Source of the DNA: Ichthyenterobacterium magnum
GTDB taxonomy: Bacteria > Bacteroidota > Bacteroidia > Flavobacteriales > Flavobacteriaceae
Reading direction: 5' to 3'
Assembly (NCBI RefSeq): GCF_003610635.1
Contig: NZ_RAQJ01000006.1
Coordinates: 102,391 to 166,390 of the forward strand
Length of the DNA stretch: 64,000 nucleotides
A program made the position numbers and the translations under genes. Below are positions 18,724 through 28,391 of this stretch, piece after piece; the stretch's first letter is position 1; each line of letters opens with the position of its first letter. The notes beneath the pieces were generated by a model, which saw only the letters and a program-made list of their open reading frames with translations, did no database searches and was not told the DNA's origin.

Positions 18724-21572
18724 TGAATACAAATGCTTTTGCAATTCGTCATATAGGTCCAAGAGAAGAAGACCAAAATCAAATGCTAAAAACTATTGGC
18801 ATTGATAGTTTAGACCAACTCATCTACGAAACTGTACCAGATGATATTCGCCTAAAAAATGGGCTTAATTTAGACAAACCAATGTCTGAATTTGAATATA
18901 GTTCTCACATTCATGAATTATCTAAGCAAAATAAAATATACAAAACCTACATTGGTTTAGGTTACCATCCAACTATATTGCCTGCAGTTATTCAACGTAA
19001 CATATTAGAAAATCCAGGATGGTATACTGCTTATACACCTTATCAAGCAGAAATTGCTCAAGGGCGTTTAGAAGCCTTATTAAATTTTCAAACCATGGTC
19101 ACAGACCTTACAGGAATGGAAATTGCTAACGCATCACTTTTAGACGAAAGTACTGCAGCTGCTGAAGCAATGAGTTTATTATTTGCAGTAAGAGAACGTC
19201 CACAAAAGAAAGCAGGTATTAACAAATTTTTTGTTTCAGAAAACACTTTACCACAAACACTTTCTTTATTACAAACTAGAGCCATCCCAATTGGTATTGA
19301 ATTAGTTATTGGAAATGAAGATGCATTTGATTTTTCATCAGAATATTTTGGAGCATTACTTCAATACCCTGGAAAAAATGGTCAAATTACAGATATCAAA
19401 GCATTCATTGAAAAAGCAAAAACAGCTCAAATAAAAGTTGCTGTTGCAGCCGATATACTAAGTTTAGTAAAACTTGAAGCTCCAGGTAAATTTGGTGCTG
19501 ATGTTGTTGTTGGTACTACACAACGTTTCGGAATTCCAATGGGTTATGGTGGCCCTCATGCAGCATATTTTGCAACTAAAGATGCTTACAAAAGAGATAT
19601 TCCTGGTCGTATTATTGGAGTTACTAAAGACTTAAATGGCAACAGAGCCTTACGTATGGCATTACAGACGCGTGAGCAACACATTAAGCGTGATAGAGCA
19701 ACATCAAACATTTGCACAGCTCAAGTTTTATTAGCTGTAATGGCAGGAATGTACGCTGTATATCATGGCCCAAAAGGCTTAAAGTTTATTGCAAATAAAG
19801 TTCATAATACAACCTCTAGCTTAGCAAGTACTTTACAAGAATTAGGATATACTCAAACTAACACTTCCTTTTTTGATACGCTAGAAATAAAAGCCAATGC
19901 AAAAAAGGTAAAGGAAATAGCTGAAGCAAATGAGGTTAACTTCTTTTATCCAAATACCGAAACAGTTACAATTTCAATTAATGAAACAACATCATTAAAC
20001 GATATTAATACTATTGTTTCAATATTTGCTAAAGCTATAAATAAAGACACTATTGAAATAAACACTATTTCAGAAAGCAATAATATTTCTGAAACGCATC
20101 AACGTCAATCAAATTTTTTAACCTTAGACGTATTTAATTCGCATCATTCTGAAACTGAATTAATGCGTTACATAAAATCTTTAGAACGTAAAGATTTATC
20201 ATTAAATCATTCAATGATTTCTCTAGGTTCTTGTACCATGAAGCTAAATGCAGCTTCAGAAATGCTACCATTAAGCTCTCCAAACTGGGGAAACTTACAC
20301 CCTTTTGTTCCTATAAATCAAGCAAAAGGTTATCTAACCGTTTTAAAAGCATTAGAAGACCAACTTACAGAAATAACAGGATTTGCTGCAACATCACTAC
20401 AACCAAACTCTGGTGCTCAAGGTGAATTTGCAGGTCTTATGGTAATTAAAGCTTATCACGAATCTCGTAATGACCAACATAGAAATATTTGCTTAATTCC
20501 TTCTTCTGCACACGGTACAAATCCAGCAAGTGCAGTGATGGCAGGAATGAAAGTGGTCGTAACTAAATCTACTGAAGAAGGTAATATTGATGTTAATGAT
20601 TTACGTGAAAAAGCAGAATTACACAAAGATAATTTAGCTGCTTTAATGGTAACTTATCCATCTACACATGGTGTATATGAAGCATCAATAAAAGAAATTA
20701 CAAAAATCATCCATGATAATGGTGGTCAAGTGTATATGGATGGCGCAAATATGAATGCTCAAGTTGGATTAACTAATCCTGGAAATATTGGTGCTGATGT
20801 GTGTCACCTCAATCTGCATAAAACATTTGCAATTCCTCATGGAGGTGGCGGACCAGGAGTTGGACCAATTTGTGTTGCCAAGCAACTCGTTCCATTTTTA
20901 CCAGGAAACCCAATTATAAAAACTGGAGGAGAAAACGCTATAACAGCAATATCTTCTGCACCTTATGGATCTGCTTTAGCATGTTTAATTTCTTATGGTT
21001 ATATAAAAATGTTAGGCGCAAATGGCTTAACATGGTCAACAAAAATTGCCATTTTAAATGCCAACTATATCAAACAACGTCTTGAAGGCAGTTTTGATAC
21101 ACTATATTCTGGTGAACGAGGTCGTGCAGCTCACGAAATGATTGTAGATTGTAGACCTTTTAAAGCAAACGGTATTGAAGTTACAGATATTGCCAAACGA
21201 TTAATGGATTATGGTTTTCATGCACCAACAGTATCATTTCCTGTTGCTGGTACGCTTATGATAGAACCAACAGAAAGCGAAAGCAAAGCTGAAATGGACC
21301 GCTTTTGTGATGCCATGATTTCCATTAGAAAAGAAATTGATAATGCTTCAAAAGAAGACACCAACAATGTACTCAAAAATGCACCTCACACATTAGCGAT
21401 GCTAACTGCTAATGAATGGGATTTTAATTATTCTAGAGAAACCGCAGCTTTTCCATTAAACTATGTAAAAGACAATAAATTCTGGCCATCTGTAAGACGT
21501 GTAGACGACGCTTACGGCGATCGCAATCTAATTTGTACTTGTGCTCCTATTGAAGATTATATAGAAGCTTAA
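18724..21572 (+). CDS. gcvP: Glycine dehydrogenase (decarboxylating), glycine cleavage P-protein
   Basis: From ATG 18724 the protein has 949 residues and starts MNTNAFAIRHIGPREEDQ, matching the usual P-protein N-terminus. It is the fused single-chain form. The PLP-lysine segment LNLHKTFAIPHGGGGPGVGP lies near residue 695, and SLGSCTMKLNAASEM near 500. It decarboxylates glycine with PLP and passes the aminomethyl group to the lipoyl H-protein, which is not in this window. A 13-residue N-terminal extension is possible from 18684 but would begin upstream of the promoter box. The gene ends at a strong terminator. Confidence 0.97.
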
Positions 21573-21588
21573 CATTAAATATCTAAAC

Positions 21589-21619
21589 AAAAAAGCTCTC
21601 AGTCTGAGGGCTTTTTTTT
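21589..21619 (+). terminator. Rho-independent terminator of gcvP
   Basis: AAAAAAGCTCTCAG followed by CTGAGGGCTTTTTTT forms a stem with a short loop, ending in an eight-T run, 17 nt after the gcvP stop. Confidence 0.88.
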
Positions 21620-21745
21620 AATAAATATTTAGTTTAATAGCTGTTTTTTATGAATATGCTAAAAATCAATAATTTATTACTAAAATAAACATATCTAATT
21701 GCATTTTAATTACCTTAGTAGTTACGCATTAACAATACATAGCAA

Positions 21746-22804
21746 ATGGCTATCAAAATAACAGGAACAGGAAGTTTTATTCCTAGTCAAATTGAAAAAA
21801 ACGAAGATTTTTATAAGCATGAATTTTTAAATGCAGATGGATCTTCTATTAATAACTCTAATGAAGTTATTGTTAAAAAATTTAAAGCTATAACAGGTAT
21901 TGGAGAACGACGTTATATTAAACCTTCCTTAACCAATTCTGATATTGCTTACTATGCGGCTCAAAAAGCCATAGAAGATGCAAAAATCAACCAAGAAGAA
22001 TTAGATTATATTATAGTTGCTCATAACTACGGAGATGTAAAACACAATACCGAACAAAGTGACACAGTACCAAGTATTGGATCAAGAGTAAAACATCTTT
22101 TAGGAATTAAAAACCCTAAATGTGTAGCTTACGATGTCCTTTTCGGCTGTCCAGGTTGGGTTGAAGCTGTTATACAAGCTAATGCATTTATAAAAGCTGG
22201 CATTGCAAAAAAATGCTTAGTCATTGGATCTGAAACCTTATCTCGTGTTATCGATAAACACGATAGAGACTCTATGATATATAGTGATGGTGCTGGCGCT
22301 ACTATTATTGAAAATACAGTGCATGAAGGCGGCATTATTAATCACGAAAGTGCAACTTACGCTTTAGATGAAGCTCATTTTATATACTTTGGAGAAACAA
22401 ACAATCTTGAAGTTACAGATAAGCGTAGGTATATTAAAATGTATGGCAGAAAAATCTACGAGTTTGCTTTAAACAATGTTCCTGCGGCAATGAAATCTTG
22501 CTTAGACGGAAGTGGAATTGACATTAGAGACATAAAGAAAATACTAATTCATCAAGCTAATGAAAAAATGGATGAAGCTATTGTAGAACGTTTCTATAAA
22601 TTATACAATATGGATATGCCTGAAGGCATCATGCCAATGACTATAAACAAATTAGGAAATTCTAGTGTTGCAACTGTACCAACGTTATTTGATATGATTT
22701 TAAAAAATAATCTAGAAGGTCATTCTATAAATGAAGGCGATCTAATTATGTTTGCAAGTGTTGGAGCAGGCATGAATATAAACGCTATTATTTATAAACA
22801 TTAA
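21746..22804 (+). CDS. 3-oxoacyl-ACP synthase III (KAS III) family protein
   Basis: The 352-residue protein has the complete KAS III catalytic triad: Cys135 in VLFGCPGWVEA, His269 in IHQAN and Asn305 in GNSSVATVP. KAS III enzymes condense an acyl-CoA with malonyl-ACP to start fatty acids or related chains. It is one of the divergent FabH-like forms rather than a plain FabH. Its neighbours, a methyltransferase-like gene starting 3 nt later and a glycosyltransferase, suggest a dedicated acyl or lipid product rather than bulk fatty-acid synthesis; this is inference. Confidence 0.85.
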   Translation: MAIKITGTGSFIPSQIEKNEDFYKHEFLNADGSSINNSNEVIVKKFKAITGIGERRYIKPSLTNSDIAYYAAQKAIEDAKINQEELDYIIVAHNYGDVKHNTEQSDTVPSIGSRVKHLLGIKNPKCVAYDVLFGCPGWVEAVIQANAFIKAGIAKKCLVIGSETLSRVIDKHDRDSMIYSDGAGATIIENTVHEGGIINHESATYALDEAHFIYFGETNNLEVTDKRRYIKMYGRKIYEFALNNVPAAMKSCLDGSGIDIRDIKKILIHQANEKMDEAIVERFYKLYNMDMPEGIMPMTINKLGNSSVATVPTLFDMILKNNLEGHSINEGDLIMFASVGAGMNINAIIYKH

Positions 22805-22807
22805 GTA

Positions 22808-23329
22808 ATGTACGAAAATAGTTATCCTAACAAACGTTTTAAGCACACCATACATTTTTTAAAAAAACACATTGACACATCATCTTCTATTTTAGATTTA
22901 GGTGTCGAAAATCCATTTAGCAAAATCATGAAACAAGAAGGTTTTGTGGTGTCAAATACTAAAGGTGAAGATTTAGATGTTGATGTTTCTGCAATTACAA
23001 ACTCAACAGAAAAAGTAGTAACTGCTTTTGAAATTTTTGAGCATTTACTTTCTCCTTTTACAGTTTTAAAGAGCATTAAGGCAAGTCAACTTGTCGCTAG
23101 TGTCCCACTAAAACTATGGTTTGCTTCAGCTTATCGAAGTAAAACAGATATGCGCGACAGACACTATCATGAATTTGAAGATTGGCAATTTGATTGGTTA
23201 TTAGAAAAATCTGGTTGGAAAATTATTGCTACAGAAAAATGGACAAACCCAACTAAAAAAATAGGCTTTAGACCTTTACTAAGATGGTTTACACCTAGAT
23301 ACTATATAGTTTATGCAGAAAGAGTTTAA
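22808..23329 (+). CDS. Short SAM-methyltransferase-like protein
   Basis: The 173-residue product resembles a class I methyltransferase: a first strand SSSILDLGVENPFSKIM near residues 25-41, a second SNTKGEDLDVDV, then TAFEIFEHLLSPF near 72-84, where the motif E-x-x-E-H is typical of Methyltransf_11/23 proteins. The glycine-rich SAM loop is unusual (LDLGVENPFS instead of DxGxGxG), so SAM binding is not assured. The protein is shorter than typical. It starts 3 nt after the KAS III stop and is probably translated from the same mRNA. Confidence 0.7.
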   Translation: MYENSYPNKRFKHTIHFLKKHIDTSSSILDLGVENPFSKIMKQEGFVVSNTKGEDLDVDVSAITNSTEKVVTAFEIFEHLLSPFTVLKSIKASQLVASVPLKLWFASAYRSKTDMRDRHYHEFEDWQFDWLLEKSGWKIIATEKWTNPTKKIGFRPLLRWFTPRYYIVYAERV

Positions 23330-23353
23330 CTTTGCTTATTAAACAGTAATTTT

Positions 23354-24202
23354 TTGAATTTTTACATCATCATTCCTGCACATAACGAAGAAGATTCAAT
23401 TGGGTTTACCTTAGAGTCTTTGGCATTACAAACGCTTTTACCAAAAAAGGTTGTTGTTGTAAATGACAATTCAAATGATAGCACACAAAAAATCATTACA
23501 GATTATGCTTCAAAATTTTCATGGATTAATTTAGTAAACACAACATCTTCTAACACACATCTTCCTGGCTCAAAAATCATTAATGCCTTTAATAAAGGTC
23601 TTGAAACACTAGATAACAACTATGACGTGCTTTGTAAGTTTGATGCCGATTTAATTTTTCCTGAAAACTATTTAGAAGAATTATCAAATCATTATAAGCA
23701 AAACGGAAAACTAGGTATGGTTTCTGGTTTTTGTTATATCGAAAAAAACAAGCAATGGGTTTTAGAAAACCTAACACGTAAAGATCATATTCGTGGTGCT
23801 TTAAAAGCCTACAGAAAACAATGTTTCTTAGATATTGGTAAACTCAAAGCATCTATGGGTTGGGACACAGTTGACGAGTTATTAGCAAAATATTATGGTT
23901 GGGAACTGCTTACCGATGACACATTACATGTAAAACATTTAAAACCTACAGGAATAAGCTACAACAAAGCTTCAAAATACCTGCAAGGTGAAGCAATGTA
24001 CAAAATGCGATACGGTTTTATTATTACTTTAATTTCTGCTTTAAAACTCGCTTATAAAAAACAAAGTTTTTCGCTATTTAAAGATTATATAACTGGTTAT
24101 TTCAAAGCTAAAAAAAATAAAGTTGATTACTTAGTAACTACTGAGCAAGGCAAATTTATTAGAAAATTACGATGGAAAGGCATGCTTAACAAACTTAGTT
24201 AA
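23354..24202 (+). CDS. Family 2 glycosyltransferase
   Basis: The 282-residue protein starts MNFYIIIPAHNEEDSIGFTL, the classic GT-A opening, and has the metal-binding D-x-D in KFDADLIFPENY near residues 93-104 and GWDTVDE near 172. It transfers a sugar from a nucleotide donor in the cytoplasm; acceptor unknown. Translation must begin at TTG 23354: the frame is stopped at 23327 and no ATG or GTG lies between that stop and the first domain strand. It is the third gene of the KAS III operon, 24 nt after the methyltransferase-like gene. Confidence 0.85.
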   Translation: MNFYIIIPAHNEEDSIGFTLESLALQTLLPKKVVVVNDNSNDSTQKIITDYASKFSWINLVNTTSSNTHLPGSKIINAFNKGLETLDNNYDVLCKFDADLIFPENYLEELSNHYKQNGKLGMVSGFCYIEKNKQWVLENLTRKDHIRGALKAYRKQCFLDIGKLKASMGWDTVDELLAKYYGWELLTDDTLHVKHLKPTGISYNKASKYLQGEAMYKMRYGFIITLISALKLAYKKQSFSLFKDYITGYFKAKKNKVDYLVTTEQGKFIRKLRWKGMLNKLS

Positions 24203-24207
24203 TGCTT

Positions 24208-24270
24208 TGTCTTTCTAAATAAAATGAAGAATCTAATAAGCAAGATGCTTCAACTACATTCAGCATAACA
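24208..24270. repeat. Decayed palindromic (REP-like) element, copy 2
   Basis: TGTCTTTCTAAATAAAATGA followed by AGAATCT, and later AGATGCTTCAACTACATTCA followed by GCATAACA, align with the arms of the element at 31030-31096 with several substitutions. Like copy 1, it lies between two convergent genes, here the glycosyltransferase and the nuclease. Confidence 0.6.
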
Positions 24271-24279
24271 GCTCTTATT

Positions 24280-25089
24280 TTAATTAAAACTCCATTCTTT
24301 GTAGCTTTTTGATGCTTCTAGTTTGTTTTCAATAGCATCTTCAAGCTCAGGAAAGAAATCTATTCCAGTAAGTTTTTCTACCTCATCAACAGAAACTACA
24401 AATTCATATAAAGGTTTATTTGAATTTTTATGAGGCATTATAAAAGCAATCATTTTAGTCTTACCAGAATTATTATCTATTAAAACCTTATAAAACAGAT
24501 TTGGCACAGATACTTTTTCGTCTCCTATAGTTTTCATATTCCCTTTTAAAACGCCACCGGTAACTACAAAAACACCATCATATTTACGTGCCCAATACCT
24601 GACTTTTTGTTCTAAAGTATTCCAAATTCCTGAATTAAAATTATGCTTTTGAGGAGATATATTACTCGTTAAAAACGTTTCATCATGTGCTTCTTTACTA
24701 AATCGACGATCTCCAGCTGGACATAAATGTCCACGATCATAACCAGATTTTTTATAATTACGCCAATGAGCAGCTCCAGTTTTTACGGCTTTATCAATTT
24801 GAAAGTAAGGACGTTTAAAATTAATATTAGATAGATGTGATTTTTTAAGTTCGTAAGCAACCCATTCTGCTTGTTCATGCGGTTCGCTATATGATAACGA
24901 ATAACCATCATGATGAACAATTTGATTTGTTGTACTTGTAGGTAAAAAATACGCGTTAGTATCCATTTTAACGGTTTCACCTTCAAGTATAATTTCTACC
25001 TTTTCTTCTTCAACTAAAAAATGTTCGTAGCCATATATTCCTATAATAATTAGTATGGCTATTACTGAATAAAGTGTGCGTTTGTTCAA
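24280..25089 (-). CDS. DNA/RNA non-specific endonuclease (NucA/Nuc1 type), membrane-anchored
   Basis: The 269-residue protein has an N-terminal membrane anchor (about residues 6-22, VIAILIIIGIYGYEHF) and a betabetaalpha-Me nuclease domain. The catalytic DRGHLCPAGDR motif is near residue 120, with the magnesium-binding Asn in NISPQKHNFNSGIWNTLE near 143-160. Such enzymes cut DNA and RNA without strong sequence preference, here outside the inner membrane. It starts 5 nt after the stop of the phosphatase gene, so the pair is likely an operon that frees phosphate from extracellular nucleic acids. Confidence 0.9.
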   Translation of the reverse strand: MNKRTLYSVIAILIIIGIYGYEHFLVEEEKVEIILEGETVKMDTNAYFLPTSTTNQIVHHDGYSLSYSEPHEQAEWVAYELKKSHLSNINFKRPYFQIDKAVKTGAAHWRNYKKSGYDRGHLCPAGDRRFSKEAHDETFLTSNISPQKHNFNSGIWNTLEQKVRYWARKYDGVFVVTGGVLKGNMKTIGDEKVSVPNLFYKVLIDNNSGKTKMIAFIMPHKNSNKPLYEFVVSVDEVEKLTGIDFFPELEDAIENKLEASKSYKEWSFN

Positions 25090-25094
25090 ACTAA

Positions 25095-26774
25095 TTAATC
25101 TAAAACAAATTCTAATGGCTGACCAATTGCTGCATTTGGAAAACTAATTCCTAAAAGTGACGATACTGTTGGCGCAATGTCTGTAATATTAGTATTCTGT
25201 AAAGTTTCTCCATGTTTAATCCCTTTTCCAAAAAACAACAATGGCACATGTGTATCATAACTAAAACCTGTTCCATGATCTGTACCTTGCCTATTCCAAA
25301 AAGTATCTTTAAACACACTTGGGTCTGTCACCAATAATATATCACCAGACCGCTTTTGATTGTATCCATTATTTAATAAATCTTCAATTTGCGCACTATT
25401 GCCATTACTATGGTTTTTAACTTCAGAATCTAAGTACACTTTATCTATTAGCTTATATGCTAAGATTTTCTTTACTAATACGTTTTTAATTGCTTCTAAG
25501 TTGAGGTTTTCAGCATTAATTTTATCGTGGTCAAGAAATATCTGATTATTTATTGTGCTTAATATCAAACTCGACACACCATATTTAACTTCAAGTAGAG
25601 TATTCAAATCAGCTTTCATTTTATTTAAATCAAATAAGCCAGCTGGCACTTTTACAGACAATAAGTAATCTGGAACGTAAGGCGCGCCATGATCTGCAGT
25701 TAAAAACACAGTATATTCTCCTACCCCAACTTTAGCATCTAAAGCTTTAAAGAAGCGCTCTAAATCTTTATCTAGGCGTAAATATGTATCTTCTATTTCT
25801 TTAGAAATTACGCCAAAATTATGCCCTACATAATCGGTTGCCGAGAAACTTAGCGTAAGTACATCTGTAATATTATCTTTACCTAACTGTTCCCCATCTA
25901 AAGCAGCTAAAGCAAAATCTGTTGTTAGCGAGTTTCCATATGCAGTTGATTTTAAAATATCATAACCTCTATTTTCGCTATTTATTTCATTTAAATCATA
26001 AGGAAATGTTGGAGTGTCTTTCCCTTTAAAACCTTCCTCAAAAGTGGATAAATCTTTTCCGCTTTCAGCATATGTATTAATATCATATAATGTGTTCCAA
26101 ACTTTTAAATAAGATTTCGTTATTCCTGAAGCATTAAAATCATTAACCCATTTTGGTAAAGCGTTCATATAAAAACTACTTGTAATCCAATTGCCCTCAT
26201 CTCTTCCATGAAACCAATATGCTGCATTTGCAGTATGTCCTGCAGGTAAAATCGCGCCGCGATCTTTAATAGATACACCAATGGTCTTACCGCGCATTTG
26301 AGTAAACAACCTATTCTCGTCAGCAAAAGTGGTTACTTTCATTCTATGCGGAGACATTTTACCATACTTACTTGTAGTGCCTATAGATTGCATCATTTCA
26401 TCACCTGTGCAATACACAATTTTCTTAAGTTCTTTATCAAACCAATCATTGCCAATTACACCATGATACTTTGGCGTAGTCCCAGTAAAAATCGATGCAT
26501 GACCAGCTGCAGTTTTTGTTGGTATATAATTAAAATGATTGTTTTTACAATTAAACCCTTCATTTATCATGCGTTTAAAACCACCTTCTCCAAATCTATC
26601 ATAGAAACGCGTTAAATAATCATAACGCATTTGATCTACAACAATACCAACAACTAACTTTGGGTTAGTAGTAGCTGTAACAGTATTAGTCGCTTTTTTA
26701 TCATTAACAACATCTTGCGATTTACAAGACAGCGACAAAAAAAGAATTAAAAGAAGTGAAGTTATGTTTTTCAT
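25095..26774 (-). CDS. pafA: PafA-type alkaline phosphatase, lipoprotein-like
   Basis: The 559-residue protein begins with a signal peptide ending SLSCKSQ (Cys17; the lipobox is imperfect). It belongs to the alkaline phosphatase superfamily: VVDQMRYDY near residue 46 holds the first metal-binding Asp, PTKTAAGHAS near 85-94 holds the nucleophile Thr (T88), IKDRGAILPAGHT near 168 matches the Lys/Arg phosphate-binding pair of PafA, and TADHGAPYVPD and DHGTGF supply metal ligands. PafA releases phosphate from many monoesters and is known for lack of phosphate repression in related bacteria. It is followed by the nuclease gene. Confidence 0.88.
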   Translation of the reverse strand: MKNITSLLLILFLSLSCKSQDVVNDKKATNTVTATTNPKLVVGIVVDQMRYDYLTRFYDRFGEGGFKRMINEGFNCKNNHFNYIPTKTAAGHASIFTGTTPKYHGVIGNDWFDKELKKIVYCTGDEMMQSIGTTSKYGKMSPHRMKVTTFADENRLFTQMRGKTIGVSIKDRGAILPAGHTANAAYWFHGRDEGNWITSSFYMNALPKWVNDFNASGITKSYLKVWNTLYDINTYAESGKDLSTFEEGFKGKDTPTFPYDLNEINSENRGYDILKSTAYGNSLTTDFALAALDGEQLGKDNITDVLTLSFSATDYVGHNFGVISKEIEDTYLRLDKDLERFFKALDAKVGVGEYTVFLTADHGAPYVPDYLLSVKVPAGLFDLNKMKADLNTLLEVKYGVSSLILSTINNQIFLDHDKINAENLNLEAIKNVLVKKILAYKLIDKVYLDSEVKNHSNGNSAQIEDLLNNGYNQKRSGDILLVTDPSVFKDTFWNRQGTDHGTGFSYDTHVPLLFFGKGIKHGETLQNTNITDIAPTVSSLLGISFPNAAIGQPLEFVLD

Positions 26775-26885
26775 CTTAGTATTATATTTTTGGACGTCTA
26801 AAATACAGATTTTAAAACATCAAAATTTAAAATTAAGGTTAAATACGTGTAACTTTTTTTTACATTAGCAGTTACAAATTTTACT

Positions 26886-27623
26886 ATGTCATACCTAAAT
26901 AATATTGGTGCCTATTTTTTAATGATTGCAGAAATGTTTCGCAAGCCAACCAAATGGTCTGTGATGAAAAATTTAATCTTAAAAGATATTGACGATTTAG
27001 TAATTGGTTCTCTTGGTATTGTTGCCTTTATCTCGTTTTTTGTTGGTGGTGTTATTACCATTCAAACGGCTTTAAATATAAGTAATCCACTGATTCCAAA
27101 ATACCTTGTAGGTTTTGCAACACGTCAATCTGTTATTTTAGAGTTTGCGCCTACATTTATTTCTATTATTATGGCTGGTAAAGTTGGGTCGTTTATAACC
27201 TCTAGTATTGGAACAATGAGAGTTACTGAGCAAATAGATGCTTTAGAAGTTATGGGAATAAACGCTTTAAACTATTTAGTGTTTCCAAAAACAGTTGCCT
27301 TAATGCTATATCCTTTTATTATTGCTATTGGTATGTTTTTAGGGCTTATTGGCGGAATGGCAGCATGCGTTTTTGGTGGCTATACTAGTTTAGAAGATTA
27401 TATTATCGGGTTACAAACAGACTTTGATACGTTTCATATGATCTATGCTTTTATTAAGACTTTTATTTTTGCTTTTGTATTAGCAACTATTCCGTCGTTT
27501 CATGGGTTTTATATGAAAGGTGGTGCTTTAGAAGTTGGTAAGGCAAGTACAACCTCGTTTGTTTGGACTGCTGTTGTTATTATTTTATTGAATTATATAT
27601 TAACCGATATGATGCTAGGCTAA
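26886..27623 (+). CDS. mlaE: MlaE family lipid ABC transporter permease
   Basis: The 245-residue membrane protein has about five to six hydrophobic segments and the MlaE hallmarks GVITIQTALN near residue 57, APTFISIIMAGKVGSFITSS near 87-106 and EQIDALEVMGINAL near 115. It is the inner-membrane permease of the Mla phospholipid-trafficking system that maintains outer-membrane asymmetry. Its stop overlaps the start of the ATPase gene (TAATG), indicating coupled translation. The substrate-binding MlaD is not in the window. Confidence 0.92.
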   Translation: MSYLNNIGAYFLMIAEMFRKPTKWSVMKNLILKDIDDLVIGSLGIVAFISFFVGGVITIQTALNISNPLIPKYLVGFATRQSVILEFAPTFISIIMAGKVGSFITSSIGTMRVTEQIDALEVMGINALNYLVFPKTVALMLYPFIIAIGMFLGLIGGMAACVFGGYTSLEDYIIGLQTDFDTFHMIYAFIKTFIFAFVLATIPSFHGFYMKGGALEVGKASTTSFVWTAVVIILLNYILTDMMLG

Positions 27624-28390
27624 TGATAGAAGTAAAAAATTTACATAAATCGTTTGGAGACGTTCATATATTAAAAGGAATTGATACCACTTTTGAAAAA
27701 GGAAAAACCAGTCTTGTTATTGGGCAAAGTGGTTCTGGTAAAACCGTATTTTTAAAATGCCTTTTGGGCTTATTTGATTATGAAGAAGGTTCAATTTCTT
27801 ACGACGGGAAAATATATAAGCAATTAAACGAAGACGAAAGACGTAATCTTCGTGCAGAAATTGGCATGGTTTTTCAAGGCAGTGCGCTTTTTGATTCTAT
27901 GACTATTGCAGAAAATGTAATGTTTCCATTACAAATGTTTACTAAGCAAAGTAAAAGCGAAATGGAAGAACGCGTCAATTTTGTTTTAAAGCGTGTAAAC
28001 TTAGATAATGCACATAATAAAATGCCAAGTGAAGCTTCTGGTGGTATGCAAAAACGTGTGGCTATAGCTAGAGCGATTGTAAACAACCCTAAGTATTTAT
28101 TTTGTGACGAACCCAATTCTGGTTTAGATCCTAAAACTGCTATTGTTATTGATAACTTAATTCAGGAAATTACAGACGAATATAATATTACAACAGTGAT
28201 CAACTCGCATGATATGAATTCTGTAATGGAAATTGGTGAAAAGATTGTGTTCTTAAAAGATGGTCATAAAGCTTGGGAAGGCTCACATAAAACCATTTTT
28301 AAAACCGACAACGAAGTAGTTACAGACTTTGTGTATTCTTCAAACTTATTTAAGAAAGTACGTAAGATGTACTTAGAAGAAAATCAATAA
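27623..28390 (+). CDS. mlaF: MlaF-type ABC transporter ATP-binding protein
   Basis: From the ATG at 27623 the protein is 255 residues: MIEVKNLHKSFGDVHILKG, Walker A GQSGSGKT near 36-43, signature SGGMQKRVAIARA near 141, Walker B YLFCDEPNSGLDP near 162. This ATG shares one base with the stop of mlaE. An earlier in-frame start at 27563 would lie inside mlaE and is rejected. It powers lipid movement by the MlaE permease. It ends 1 nt from the convergent DUF389 stop, without a hairpin between them. Confidence 0.93.
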   Translation: MIEVKNLHKSFGDVHILKGIDTTFEKGKTSLVIGQSGSGKTVFLKCLLGLFDYEEGSISYDGKIYKQLNEDERRNLRAEIGMVFQGSALFDSMTIAENVMFPLQMFTKQSKSEMEERVNFVLKRVNLDNAHNKMPSEASGGMQKRVAIARAIVNNPKYLFCDEPNSGLDPKTAIVIDNLIQEITDEYNITTVINSHDMNSVMEIGEKIVFLKDGHKAWEGSHKTIFKTDNEVVTDFVYSSNLFKKVRKMYLEENQ

Positions 28391-28391
28391 T

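Noticed and set aside
27563..27622. N-terminal extension of MlaF into mlaE
   Set aside because: The residues are a shifted-frame reading of the mlaE end; the TAATG overlap gives a standard start at 27623.
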